A stretch of DNA of 64,000 nt from Pseudorhodoferax soli (GTDB taxonomy: Bacteria > Pseudomonadota > Gammaproteobacteria > Burkholderiales > Burkholderiaceae_C): positions 161,320 through 225,319 of the forward strand of contig NZ_QPJK01000004.1 of the NCBI RefSeq assembly GCF_003337555.1, given 5' to 3'. Position 1 is the stretch's first letter, and each line of letters starts with the position of its first letter. The notes under the pieces are model-generated. The model worked only from the letters and a program-made list of their open reading frames with translations. It had not been told where the DNA came from and made no database searches. The position numbers and the translations under genes were made by a program. Shown here one piece after another: positions 25,001-34,321 of this stretch.

Positions 25001-27066
25001 GCGCTCTTCTCCGGCGCAGCGCCGGCCGCCTTCTTGGCCGCGAACTCCGCGCGCAGTGCGCGCAGCTTCTCACGCGGATCTTCCTTGGCGGTGCTCTGGT
25101 CCAGCCCCATCTCGGCAATGAAGCGGCTGGGCTTGGCCGGCACCAGGTCGCGGCCCTTCTTGCGCTTGCGCGTCCAGCTCACGGCCAGGCTGCGCTGGGC
25201 CCGTGTGATGCCCACGTACATCAGCCGGCGCTCTTCCTGCAGGCGCTGGGCGGTCTCGTCGCTGACGACCTGCTGGCGGCCGTCGTCGTCGTCGAGCTTG
25301 AACGGCAACATGCCCTCGTTGACGCCCACCAGCACCACGTGCGGCCACTCTAGGCCCTTGGAGGCGTGCAGCGTGGACAGCGTGACCAGGTCCTGGTCCT
25401 GCTGGCGCTCGCTCATGGTGGACAGCAGCGAGATGGTCTGCGCGACCTCCATCAGCGACTTGATCTCGGCCTGCGTGGAGACGCCGGCCGTGTCGTCGAT
25501 CTGCCCGCCGCAGCGGCCCGACATCCAGTCGACGAAGTCCATCACGTTGGACCAGCGCGTGGCGGCAGCAGACTCGCTTTCCTCGTTGTCGTAGAGGTGC
25601 TGCTCGTAGCCGATCTCCTTCAGCCACTCCAGCATGAAGGCGCGCGCGGCCTCGGCACCCAGCGTCTGGCGCGCGCGGTACTCCAGGTCGTTCACGTAGC
25701 GGCCGAACTCGGTCAGGCTCTCGTGGCCGCGGCGCGGCAACAGGCTGGCCAGCGAGGACGAGAACAGCGACTCGAACAGCGAGAGCTTGTACTGCGTGGC
25801 GTACACGCCCAGTTGGCCCAGCGTCTGGTGGCCGATGCCGCGCTTGGGCACGGTCACGGCGCGCAGGAAGGCCGGGTCGTCGTTGTTGTTGATCCACAGC
25901 CGGAACCACGAGCACAGGTCCTTGATCTCGGCGCGGTCGAAGAAGCTCTGCCCGCCCGAGACCTTGTAGGGGATCTGCGCCTTGCGCAGCGCCTTCTCGA
26001 AGGGCTTGGCCTGGTGGTTGGCGCGGTACAGCACGGCGAAATGCCGGAAGTCCTTGTGCACCGAGTTGGCCCGCAGCGACTGGATGCGCGCCACCACGCG
26101 CTCGGCCTCGTGCTCCTCGCTGTCGGCATCGACGATGCGCACCGGCTCGCCCTCGCCGAGTTCGGAGAACAGCGTCTTGGGAAACAGCTTGGGGTTGGGC
26201 CCGATCACATTGTTGGCCGCACGCAGGATGGCGCTGGTGGAGCGGTAGTTCTGCTCCAGCTTGATGACCTTGAGGTTCGGGTAGTCGACCGGCAGGCGCT
26301 TCAGGTTGTCCAGCGTGGCGCCCCGCCAGCCGTAGATGGACTGGTCGTCGTCGCCCACGGCCGTGAACCGGGCGCGTTCGCCGACTAGCAGCTTCAAGAC
26401 CTCGTACTGCGTGGCGTTGGTGTCCTGGTACTCATCGACCAGCACATGGCCGAGCACGCGCTGCCATTTCTCGCGCACCTCGGCGTGGTCGCGCAACAGG
26501 CGCAGCGGCAGGCCGATCAGGTCGTCGAAGTCGACGCTTTGGTAGGCCGTGAGCCGCTCTTCGTAGCGGGCCATGATGCGCGCGGTGATGCGCTCGTTGT
26601 CGTCCACCGCCTGCTCTTCGGCCTGCGCGGCCGACAGGCCCATGTTTTTCCACTTGCTGATGGTCCACTGCCACTGGCGCGCGGTGTTGGCATCGGTGGT
26701 GCCGCCGGCATCCTTGAGGATGGAGGTCACGTCGTCGGAGTCCAGGATGCTGAACTGCGCCTTCAGCCCCACACGGTGGCCGTCCTCGCGCACCAGGCGC
26801 ACGCCCAGCGCGTGGAAGGTGCAGATCACCACGTCCTTGGCGGGCTTGCCGATCAGGCCCTTGGCACGCTCGCGCATCTCGGCCGCGGCCTTGTTGGTGA
26901 AGGTGATGGCGGCCACGCTCTTGGCCGCCACGCCAGCCTGGATCAGCCGGCCGATCTTGGCCGTGATCACGCGCGTCTTGCCCGAACCGGCGCCCGCCAG
27001 CACGAGGCAGGGCCCGTGCATGTAATTGACAGCTTCCTGTTGGGCGAGGTTGAGGCCGGCGGACAT
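24997..27066 (-). CDS. rep: ATP-dependent DNA helicase Rep (UvrD/Rep superfamily)
   Basis: A 689-residue SF1A helicase. ATG 27066 was chosen because MSAGLNLAQQEAV aligns with the usual Rep N terminus; a TTG at 27096 would add ten residues. Motifs in order: LAGAGSGKT (Walker A), ITFTNKAAAEM, VICTFHALG, VDEYQDTN (Walker B), GDDDQSIYGWRGA, LEQNYRST, LSTLHASKGLEW and EERRLMYVGITRA. It unwinds DNA 3'-5' and helps forks pass obstacles. Length fits Rep. The adjacent MCP gene is divergent. Confidence 0.93.
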   Translation of the reverse strand: MSAGLNLAQQEAVNYMHGPCLVLAGAGSGKTRVITAKIGRLIQAGVAAKSVAAITFTNKAAAEMRERAKGLIGKPAKDVVICTFHALGVRLVREDGHRVGLKAQFSILDSDDVTSILKDAGGTTDANTARQWQWTISKWKNMGLSAAQAEEQAVDDNERITARIMARYEERLTAYQSVDFDDLIGLPLRLLRDHAEVREKWQRVLGHVLVDEYQDTNATQYEVLKLLVGERARFTAVGDDDQSIYGWRGATLDNLKRLPVDYPNLKVIKLEQNYRSTSAILRAANNVIGPNPKLFPKTLFSELGEGEPVRIVDADSEEHEAERVVARIQSLRANSVHKDFRHFAVLYRANHQAKPFEKALRKAQIPYKVSGGQSFFDRAEIKDLCSWFRLWINNNDDPAFLRAVTVPKRGIGHQTLGQLGVYATQYKLSLFESLFSSSLASLLPRRGHESLTEFGRYVNDLEYRARQTLGAEAARAFMLEWLKEIGYEQHLYDNEESESAAATRWSNVMDFVDWMSGRCGGQIDDTAGVSTQAEIKSLMEVAQTISLLSTMSERQQDQDLVTLSTLHASKGLEWPHVVLVGVNEGMLPFKLDDDDGRQQVVSDETAQRLQEERRLMYVGITRAQRSLAVSWTRKRKKGRDLVPAKPSRFIAEMGLDQSTAKEDPREKLRALRAEFAAKKAAGAAPEKSA

Positions 27067-27208
27067 GGGCGATTGGGGGACTGCGGACGAGAACAACGGC
27101 TTCCCGGCAGCCGGCGCCGCAAAGCCGGCGGATCATACCGGCCGCTCCCAGCGCCTCATTCTTCCATTCGGCAAACGGATGTTCCAAATAATTCGATACA
27201 AGATTTAA

Positions 27209-27226
27209 GCGAATAGATACATTCGC
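27209..27226. promoter_or_regulatory. Inverted repeat upstream of the chemoreceptor gene
   Basis: GCGAAT-AGATAC-ATTCGC, a perfect 6-6-6 inverted repeat ending 28 bases before the MCP start codon, in a locally AT-rich patch. It could be an operator or an mRNA leader hairpin. No confident flagellar sigma factor promoter was found beside it. Confidence 0.35.
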
Positions 27227-27254
27227 GGGCGTCGCTTCCTACCCTACCCACGAC

Positions 27255-28826
27255 ATGGACCGATCTTCCTTTGGCATCGCACACCGTCTCTACCTGGTCG
27301 TGCTTCTCCTCGTGGCGGCGTTGATCGGGGTGGCCTGGTTTGCGAAAGTGGAGCTCGGTGCGATTTCGGATTCGGCGTCGCGCACCGAGGACACGCGTGT
27401 CCCGCAGATGCAGCGGATGGCGCAGACCGAGCTCAACGTGACCCGCGTTTCGTTGCAGTTGCGCCACGCCATCCTGGCCCGCACACCGCAGGAAGAACTC
27501 GCCTCGGTCACGGACATCGGCGAGAAGCGCAAGGCCATCGCCAAGGCGCTGGAAGACTATGCCAGGGCGACGTCGCCGGAAGGACGCACGCGCTTTGCCG
27601 CCATTCCTCCGCTCGTGGAAAAGTTCTGGCAGATTGGCGAGAAGAACCTGCAGCTGATCCAGAGCGGGCAAAAGGCCGAAGCCTTCGCGTACCTGGTGGA
27701 CGCAACCATTCCAGCCCGCAACCAGCTGCTCGCCGCCCTCGCCGATTCGGTGCGCTTTCAGGAGGAAGCGCTGCGCGGCGACCTCTCGGTGATCCGGGAC
27801 GACGCCAGGAACACCATGTCCGTGCTGGTGGTGCTGGTGGTAGCCGCCATGGCGGGACTGCTGCTGTTCGCCTGGTACATCTCGCGCGTCCTGCGAAGTC
27901 GCGTCGCGTTGTCCAGCACGGTCGCCGAGCGCGTCCGCGACGGCGACCTCAGCGTGGCAGTACATGATCCGCACCGCGATGAGTTCTCTCCATTGCTGGC
28001 GGCGCTCGGCGACATGCAGACCGCATTGAGCCGTGTCGTGTCTGGCGTGCGCAACAGCGCGCAAAGCGTGGCCAGTGCGAGTGTGCAGATCTCGCAGGGC
28101 AACGCCGATCTGAGCCACCGCACGGAGGAACAATCGAGCACCTTGCAGACGACGGCCGCGTCGATGGAACAACTGAGCGCCACCGTGCGCCAGAACGCCG
28201 ACAACGCACGCCGGGCCAACGCGTTGGCGCAAGGCGCCAGCGCAGTCGCGCAGGAGGGCGGGACGGTGGTGGGGGAGGTCGTGGACACCATGAAGGGCAT
28301 CAACGAGAGTTCCCGCCGCATCGTCGACATCATCGGCGTGATCGACGGAATCGCCTTCCAGACCAACATCCTGGCGTTGAACGCTGCGGTCGAAGCTGCA
28401 CGGGCCGGCGAGCAGGGCCGCGGCTTCGCGGTGGTGGCCAGTGAAGTGCGCAGCCTGGCCGGCCGCTCCGCGGACGCCGCCAAGGAGATCAAGGCCCTGA
28501 TCTCCGCCAGCGTGCAGCGTGTGGAGCAGGGCACCGTGCTGGTCGATCGCGCCGGCACGACCATGCAGGAGATCGTGTCCGCGATCCAGCGCGTGACCGA
28601 CCTCATGGGCGAGATCAGCAGCGCCAGCAACGAGCAGAGCACCGGCGTGTCCCAGATCGGCGAAGCGGTCACCACGATGGACCATGTGACGCAACAGAAC
28701 GCCGCCCTGGTCGAGGAGAGCGCTGCGGCCGCCGCCAGCTTGAGCCAGCAGGCGCAGCACCTGGTCGATGCGGTTGCGGTGTTCCGGCTGTCCGACGGGG
28801 CGCCGCGCCTGCCGGCACCCGGCTGA
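27255..28826 (+). CDS. Methyl-accepting chemotaxis protein
   Basis: A 523-residue transmembrane chemoreceptor. Helix 1 (about residues 12-32) precedes a periplasmic four-helix-bundle sensor (about 35-190; [16 protein letters not shown] resembles the 4HB_MCP type), helix 2 (about 191-212), a HAMP-like region and the cytoplasmic signalling coiled coil. The hairpin tip [40 protein letters not shown] is diagnostic. No C-terminal pentapeptide tether (NWETF type) is seen. The ligand is unknown. No other che genes occur in the window. Confidence 0.92.
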   Translation: MDRSSFGIAHRLYLVVLLLVAALIGVAWFAKVELGAISDSASRTEDTRVPQMQRMAQTELNVTRVSLQLRHAILARTPQEELASVTDIGEKRKAIAKALEDYARATSPEGRTRFAAIPPLVEKFWQIGEKNLQLIQSGQKAEAFAYLVDATIPARNQLLAALADSVRFQEEALRGDLSVIRDDARNTMSVLVVLVVAAMAGLLLFAWYISRVLRSRVALSSTVAERVRDGDLSVAVHDPHRDEFSPLLAALGDMQTALSRVVSGVRNSAQSVASASVQISQGNADLSHRTEEQSSTLQTTAASMEQLSATVRQNADNARRANALAQGASAVAQEGGTVVGEVVDTMKGINESSRRIVDIIGVIDGIAFQTNILALNAAVEAARAGEQGRGFAVVASEVRSLAGRSADAAKEIKALISASVQRVEQGTVLVDRAGTTMQEIVSAIQRVTDLMGEISSASNEQSTGVSQIGEAVTTMDHVTQQNAALVEESAAAAASLSQQAQHLVDAVAVFRLSDGAPRLPAPG

Positions 28827-28953
28827 ACCGGCTTCGTCTGCCGGAGGTGTCGCCGGTGGGACTGGCGTCCCCGCAAACCCCGATAGGCGGCTGGAGAAGA
28901 GCATGAAGAATGCCGCGGAGCCATTCTTCCAACCCTCCAGGAGACCCGCCCGC

Positions 28954-29949
28954 ATGCCCCGTTCCGCGTTCAACCGCCGCCAACTGCTCGCCCTGTGTGC
29001 CGGCACCGCCGGTGCCGTCGCCCTGCCCTCTGCCCGCGCCCAGGCCTACCCGGCCAAGCCGATCCGCGTGGTGGTGCCCTACCAGGCCGGCGGCGCCACC
29101 GACGTGATCGGCCGCGTGTTCGGCGAGAAGCTCGCGCAGCGGCTGGGCCAGCCCGTGCTGATCGACAACAAGGGTGGCGCCGGCGGCATCCTGGGCACGG
29201 ACACCGTGGCCAAGGCCGCGCCGGACGGCTACACGCTGCTGGTGTCGCTGAGCACCTCGATGCTGACCAACCAGTTCCTCTATGCCAAGCTGCCCTACGA
29301 CCCGCGCAAGGAACTGGCCCTGGTCTCGCAGCTGGCCGCCGCGCCGATCACGCTGGCCGTGCACCCCAGCCTGCCCGTGAAGACGGGCCCCGAGCTGCTG
29401 GCCTACATCGCGGCCAACAAGGGCAAGGTGTCCTACGGCTCCTACGGGGTGGGCTCGCACGCCCACCTGGCCGGGGCGCACATGAGCCGCGTGCAGAAGG
29501 CCGAGATGGTCCACGTGGCCTACAAAGGCGAGGCACCGATGCTGCAGGACCTGATCGGCGGCCAGGTCCAGATGGCCTATGCCAGTGCACTGGGCGTGAA
29601 GCCGCATGCCGAGACCGGCCGGCTGCGCATCGTCGGCGTCACCGGCACGCGCCGCATGAGCGTGCTGCCCGATGCGCCCACGCTGCTCGAGCAAGGCATG
29701 CGCGATGACGTGTACAGCGTCGTCGGCTTCATCGGCATGGCCGCACCGGCGGGCACGCCGCGCGAGATCGTCGAACGCGTGGCACGCGAGGTGCAGGCCA
29801 TCGGCCAGCTGGAGGACATCCGCACGCGCATCACGGCCATGGGCTTCGAGACCGCCGCCAACGGCGTACGCGACTTCGAGGCGGTCTACAAGAAGGATCT
29901 GCCGATCTGGGAAAAGCTGGTCGCCGACTCCGGCGCACGGCTGGATTGA
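28954..29949 (+). CDS. Bug/TctC-family tripartite tricarboxylate solute receptor
   Basis: A 331-residue product from ATG 28954 (GGAGA ten bases upstream); ATG 28903, also with a good ribosome site, would add 17 residues. The signal peptide carries a Tat-like NRRQLLAL motif and ends near ARAQA. The body is a typical Bug receptor: YPAKPIRVVVPYQAGGATDVIGR, DNKGGAGGILGTDTVAKAAPDGYTLL, and GQVQMAYASALGVKPHAETG. It binds organic acids or amides in the periplasm. It starts a likely operon with an AEC carrier (31-base gap) and an amidase. TctA/TctB permease genes are not nearby, as is common in Burkholderiales. Confidence 0.9.
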   Translation: MPRSAFNRRQLLALCAGTAGAVALPSARAQAYPAKPIRVVVPYQAGGATDVIGRVFGEKLAQRLGQPVLIDNKGGAGGILGTDTVAKAAPDGYTLLVSLSTSMLTNQFLYAKLPYDPRKELALVSQLAAAPITLAVHPSLPVKTGPELLAYIAANKGKVSYGSYGVGSHAHLAGAHMSRVQKAEMVHVAYKGEAPMLQDLIGGQVQMAYASALGVKPHAETGRLRIVGVTGTRRMSVLPDAPTLLEQGMRDDVYSVVGFIGMAAPAGTPREIVERVAREVQAIGQLEDIRTRITAMGFETAANGVRDFEAVYKKDLPIWEKLVADSGARLD

Positions 29950-29980
29950 GGCTGGCACGGGGCAGTGACAATCGCTCCCC

Positions 29981-30955
29981 GTGCTGGCCATCCTCTCTGT
30001 CACCTTCCCCTTCTTCGCGCTGATCCTGGCCGGCTACGTCGCCGCACGGCGGCGCATGCTGCCGCTGGACGCGATCCCGGGGCTCAACGGCTTCGTGCTG
30101 TTCTTCGCCCTGCCCTGCATGCTGTTCCGCTTCGGTGCCAGCACGCCGCTGGCGCTGCTGCTGGACCCGGTGCTGGCGGCCGTCTACACCGTCTGCGCGC
30201 TGGTGCTGGTGGTCGGCGTGGTGGTGGCCGACCGGCGCCGCCTGGGCTGGAACGATGCGGCCTTCGGCGCGCTGGTGGCGGCCTTTCCCAACAGCGGCTT
30301 CATGGGCGTGCCGCTGCTGGTGGCCCTGCTGGGCGCCAGCGCGGCCGGCCCGGTGATGCTGACGCTGGTGGTCGACCTGCTGCTGACCACTTCCCTCTGC
30401 GTGGCGCTGTCGCGGCTGGACGCCGCCGGTGCCGCCGGCGCGCGCCAGGCGCTGGCGCGTGCCCTGCAGGGCGTGGCGCGCAACCCCATGCCCTGGGCCA
30501 TCGTGCTGGGCATGGCGTGCCAGGGCTTCGGCGTGCGGCTGTGGCAGCCACTGGACGCCACCATCGCGCTGCTGGCAGCGGCCGCCTCGCCCGTGGCGCT
30601 GTTCACCATCGGCGCCGTGCTGGCGCGCTCGCAGATGCTGGCCCTTCGCCACCACGACCACGACGCACACCGCCCCGTGCCCTGGCGCGAGGTGCTGCCG
30701 GTGGTGGTGCTCAAGCTGTTCGCGCACCCGCTGCTGGTGTGGGGCGCCGGGATGGGCGCCATGGCCCTGGGCCTGCCGATCACGCCGTTTGCGCTGTCGG
30801 CCATGGTGCTGGCGGCGGCCCTGCCCAGCGCCAGCAACGTCTCGCTGCTGGCCGAGCGCTTCGGCGCGAACAACGGCCGCATCGCGCGCATCATCCTGTG
30901 GTCCACGGCCGCAGCCTTCTTCACCTTCTCGGCGGCGGTCGCGCTGTTGCGCTGA
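29981..30955 (+). CDS. AEC-family (auxin efflux carrier-type) transporter
   Basis: A 324-residue membrane protein with GTG start at 29981 and about ten hydrophobic helices in two five-helix repeats. AEC features include FPFFALILAGYVAARR at the N terminus, FPNSGFMGVPLLVALLG in helix 4-5, and ASPVALFTIGAVLARSQ opening the second half. Bacterial members move malonate, malate or other carboxylates. It lies between a Bug receptor and an amidase (28-base gap), suggesting movement of a carboxylate or amide product. Confidence 0.88.
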   Translation: MLAILSVTFPFFALILAGYVAARRRMLPLDAIPGLNGFVLFFALPCMLFRFGASTPLALLLDPVLAAVYTVCALVLVVGVVVADRRRLGWNDAAFGALVAAFPNSGFMGVPLLVALLGASAAGPVMLTLVVDLLLTTSLCVALSRLDAAGAAGARQALARALQGVARNPMPWAIVLGMACQGFGVRLWQPLDATIALLAAAASPVALFTIGAVLARSQMLALRHHDHDAHRPVPWREVLPVVVLKLFAHPLLVWGAGMGAMALGLPITPFALSAMVLAAALPSASNVSLLAERFGANNGRIARIILWSTAAAFFTFSAAVALLR

Positions 30956-30983
30956 CCCCCGTGTCACTTCACCTGGAGTCCAC

Positions 30984-32411
30984 ATGCCTTCGCACCGCAC
31001 CGACCAATACGCCCTCGCCGACTGCGCAGCCCACGAGCTGGTGCAGCTCTACCGCACCGGCCAGGCCTCGCCGCTGGAAGTGGCCAGTGCCGTGTTCGGC
31101 CGCATGGACCGCGTGGACGGCACGCTCAAGGCCTTCTGCCACCTCGACCCCGAGGGCGCCGCAACGGCGGCGCGGGCCAGCACCCAGCGCTGGCAGCAGG
31201 GCACGCCGATCGGCCCGCTGGACGGCGTGCCGGTGTCCATCAAGGACCTGATCCTCACCAAGGGCATGCCGACCCGGCGCGGCAGCGCCACCATCGCCGC
31301 CGACCAGCCCTGGGAGGTGGACGCGCCCGTGACGGCCCGGCTGCGCGCGGCCGGCGCGGTGATCGTGGGCAAGACCGCCACGCCCGAGTTCGGCTGCAAG
31401 TGCGAGACCAATTCGCCGCTGACCGGCCTCACGCGCAACCCCTGGAACGCGGCCAAGACCACCGGCGGCTCCTCGGGCGGCGCGGCCGCGGCCGTGGCCG
31501 CCGGCATGGGGCCGATCGCCATCGGCACCGACGGCGCGGGCTCGATCCGCAACCCCGCCGCGCTGTGCGGCAACTTCGGCCTGAAGCCCAGCTTCGGCCG
31601 CGTGCCGGCCTGGCCGCTGTCGCCGTTCGGCACCGTCGCGCACCTGGGCCCGCACACCATGAGCGTGCTCGACGCCGCCATGGTCATGAACGTGATCAAG
31701 CAGCCCGACGCGCGCGACTGGACCTCCCTGCCCTACGACCCGCGCGACTACCTGGTCGGCCTCAACGACGGCGTGCGCGGCCTGCGCGTGGCCTGGTCGC
31801 CCACGCTGGGCTTCGCCCAGGACGTGCACCCCGAGGTGGCCGCCGCCACGCTGCGCGCGGCCGAGGCCTTCGTCGAGATGGGCGCGCTGGTCGAGCAGGT
31901 CGACCCCGGCTTCGCCGACCCGCTGGACATCTCCACCGGCCTGTGGTTCCTGGGTGCCTGGCAGGTCTGGAACGGCCTCACGCCGGAGCAGCAGGCACTG
32001 ACCGATCCGGACTTCGCCGCCCAGGCGCAGCTCGGTTCGCGCCTGTCGGTGCTCGACGTGCAGGACCTGCACATGCGGCGCGGCGCGCTGGGCGCGCTGA
32101 TGCGCCAGTTCATGGGCGGCTACGACCTGCTGCTGACGCCGGCCGTCTCCATCCCCGCCTTCGACGCGCTGCCGGCCGGTCACCGGCCCATGGACGCGCA
32201 GAGCATGCTGGGTTGGTCACCGTTCAGCTACCCGTTCAACCTCACGCAGCAGCCGGCCTGCTCCATCCCCTGCGGCCTGACCAGCGACGGCCTGCCGATC
32301 GGCTTGCAGATCGTCGGCCCGATGTTCGGCGACGCCATGGTGCTGCGCGCCGCACGCGCCTACGAGAGCATGCAACCGATCCCGCGGCCAGACCTCAACC
32401 CGCTGCTGTAG
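30984..32411 (+). CDS. Amidase signature-family hydrolase
   Basis: A 475-residue protein of normal amidase length, with GGAG before ATG 30984. The catalytic Ser-cisSer-Lys triad can be placed: Lys in VPVSIKDLILTKG, the cis-Ser in TTGGSSGGAAAAVAAG, and the nucleophilic Ser in GTDGAGSIRNPA. It hydrolyses a linear amide to acid and ammonia; the exact substrate is unknown. It is the third gene of the receptor-carrier-amidase group. Confidence 0.9.
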   Translation: MPSHRTDQYALADCAAHELVQLYRTGQASPLEVASAVFGRMDRVDGTLKAFCHLDPEGAATAARASTQRWQQGTPIGPLDGVPVSIKDLILTKGMPTRRGSATIAADQPWEVDAPVTARLRAAGAVIVGKTATPEFGCKCETNSPLTGLTRNPWNAAKTTGGSSGGAAAAVAAGMGPIAIGTDGAGSIRNPAALCGNFGLKPSFGRVPAWPLSPFGTVAHLGPHTMSVLDAAMVMNVIKQPDARDWTSLPYDPRDYLVGLNDGVRGLRVAWSPTLGFAQDVHPEVAAATLRAAEAFVEMGALVEQVDPGFADPLDISTGLWFLGAWQVWNGLTPEQQALTDPDFAAQAQLGSRLSVLDVQDLHMRRGALGALMRQFMGGYDLLLTPAVSIPAFDALPAGHRPMDAQSMLGWSPFSYPFNLTQQPACSIPCGLTSDGLPIGLQIVGPMFGDAMVLRAARAYESMQPIPRPDLNPLL

Positions 32412-32471
32412 ACACGCGCTGATAATGCGCCCCGTGCACGCGCACGGCGCGCGGCAAGGGAGGGGACGGCA

Positions 32472-33239
32472 ATGACATTTCTCGCGATCGACATCGGCAA
32501 CACCCGGCTCAAGTGGGCGCAGTACGACGCCCCGGCCCCGGGCGCCCGGCTTCTGGCGCACGGCGCGGAATTCCTGGAGAACATCGACAAGCTCGGCGAC
32601 GGCCCCTGGTCCGCGCTGAGCGAGCCGCAGCACATGCTGGGCTGCCAGGTCGCGGGCGACGCACTCAAGCGCCGCGCCGAGGAGCAGATGGAGCTCTGGG
32701 ACGTCACCCCGCAGTGGGTGGTCTCCAACAGCGAGGAGGCCGGCCTGCGCAACGGCTACGACCACCCCACGCGCCTGGGCACGGACCGCTGGGTGGCGAT
32801 GGTCGGTGCGCGCCACCGCGTGCTGCGCCGCGACGGGCCGCGCCCCATGGTGGTGGTGATGGTGGGCACGGCCGTGACCGTGGAGGCCGTGGACATCGAA
32901 GGCACCTTCCTCGGCGGCCTGATCCTGCCCGGCCACGGCATCATGCTGCGCGCGCTGGAGTCCGGCACGGCCGGCCTGCATGTGCCCACGGGCGACGTGC
33001 GCGACTTCCCCACCAACACCAGCGACGCGCTGACCAGCGGCGGCACCTACGCCATCGCCGGTGCGGTGGAGCGCATGGTGCAGCACCTGCAGCAGCACGC
33101 CGGCGAGGAGCCGGCCTGCATCATGACGGGCGGTGCCGGCTGGAAGATGGCGCCGCACATGGCGCGGCCCTTCGAGCTCGTCGACAACCTCATCTTCGAC
33201 GGCCTGCTGGAACTCGGGCAGGCCCGCTTCGGGCGCTAG
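32472..33239 (+). CDS. coaX: Type III pantothenate kinase
   Basis: A 255-residue protein with a strong GGGAGGGGA ribosome site before ATG 32472. It shows the ASKHA-fold motifs of Coa[10 protein letters not shown] (phosphate 1), [13 protein letters not shown] with the catalytic Asp, [11 protein letters not shown] (phosphate 2) and [15 protein letters not shown]. It phosphorylates pantothenate in coenzyme A synthesis. Its stop codon (33237-33239) directly abuts the stop of the convergent LysR gene, with no intervening base. Confidence 0.93.
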   Translation: MTFLAIDIGNTRLKWAQYDAPAPGARLLAHGAEFLENIDKLGDGPWSALSEPQHMLGCQVAGDALKRRAEEQMELWDVTPQWVVSNSEEAGLRNGYDHPTRLGTDRWVAMVGARHRVLRRDGPRPMVVVMVGTAVTVEAVDIEGTFLGGLILPGHGIMLRALESGTAGLHVPTGDVRDFPTNTSDALTSGGTYAIAGAVERMVQHLQQHAGEEPACIMTGGAGWKMAPHMARPFELVDNLIFDGLLELGQARFGR

Positions 33240-34193
33240 TCAGTGCAGCAGCGCCGTGGCCTGCACGCGCTCCGGTGCGCGCAGGCGCAGCGGCCATCCA
33301 CCGCCGCTTTCGAACGCCTGGGCGACGTGCTCGATCAGCTTGCGCACACGCAGCGGCTGGTGCTGGCGTTCGCGGTAGACCAGGAAGATGCCCGGCGCCG
33401 GGCAGGCCCAGGCCGCCAGCACGGGTTGTAGCTCGCCGCGCTCGACGGCCGGGTCGGCCAGCATGCGCGGCAGCATGGCCAGGCCCTGGCCCAGCAGCGC
33501 GGCGGCCATCAGTGCCTCGACATGGTTGGCGCGCAAGGCTTGGCGCAGCACCGGCTGGGTGCGCTCCTGCGTGACCGGGTGGCTGAACTGCCAGGCGCGG
33601 CTGGCGCCGGGGCCGCTGTGCACCACACAGTCGTGGCCGGCCAGTTCGCCCGGCTCGCGCGGCAGCCCGCGTGCGCGCAGGTAAGCCGGCGCGGCGTACA
33701 TGCCCATCGGCACCTCGCCGATGCGGCGTGCCACCAGGTGCTCGGGCAGCACCTGGGCGATGCGCAGCGCAAGGTCGACCGCGCCGTCCTCCATCGACTC
33801 CAGCGCATCGCCGAGCACGAGGTCGATGCGCACCTGCGGATGCTGGGCCATGAAGTCGGCCAGCAGCGGCGCCAGCCGGGCCGCACCGAACGAGGCCGGG
33901 GCCGAGAAGCGGATGTCGCCCGCCACCTCGGCACCGTGCTGGCGGCTGCTCTGCATGAGGGCCTCGTAGGCGCCGATCACGCCGCGCGCCCGCGCCAGCG
34001 CGGCCTCGCCCTCGCGCGTCAGCGCCACCCGCCGCGTGGAGCGCTGCAGCAGACGCAGGCCCAGGCTCTGCTCCAGTTCCTGCACGGCCCGCGTGACCAC
34101 GGGCGTGGACAGGTCCAGCGAGGCGGCGGCCCGCGTGAAGCTGTTGCGCTCGGCGACGGCGGCGAAGATTTCGAGGGCTTTGAGTCGGTCCAT
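33240..34193 (-). CDS. LysR-family transcriptional regulator
   Basis: A 317-residue product from ATG 34193 (MDRLKALEIFAAVAE); a longer open frame adds ten non-conserved residues. The winged helix-turn-helix spans about residues 1-60 (NSFTRAAASLDLSTPVVTRAVQELEQSLGLRLLQRSTRRV). The substrate-binding domain follows (GDIRFSAPASFGAARLAPLLADF). It lies downstream of the M20 amidohydrolase on the same strand (128-base gap) and converges on coaX. The target is not evident. Confidence 0.9.
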   Translation of the reverse strand: MDRLKALEIFAAVAERNSFTRAAASLDLSTPVVTRAVQELEQSLGLRLLQRSTRRVALTREGEAALARARGVIGAYEALMQSSRQHGAEVAGDIRFSAPASFGAARLAPLLADFMAQHPQVRIDLVLGDALESMEDGAVDLALRIAQVLPEHLVARRIGEVPMGMYAAPAYLRARGLPREPGELAGHDCVVHSGPGASRAWQFSHPVTQERTQPVLRQALRANHVEALMAAALLGQGLAMLPRMLADPAVERGELQPVLAAWACPAPGIFLVYRERQHQPLRVRKLIEHVAQAFESGGGWPLRLRAPERVQATALLH

Positions 34194-34321
34194 GGGCGCA
34201 TGGTGCGCTGCAGCAACCGACATGGAATCTCAGCCGGGTTTCGGTTTGTTTCGTTTCATGTCAGCCCGTCCACAGCCTGGAACATCGCCTGGCACGCCTG
34301 GCTGACGTTTCGTCCCGGCGC

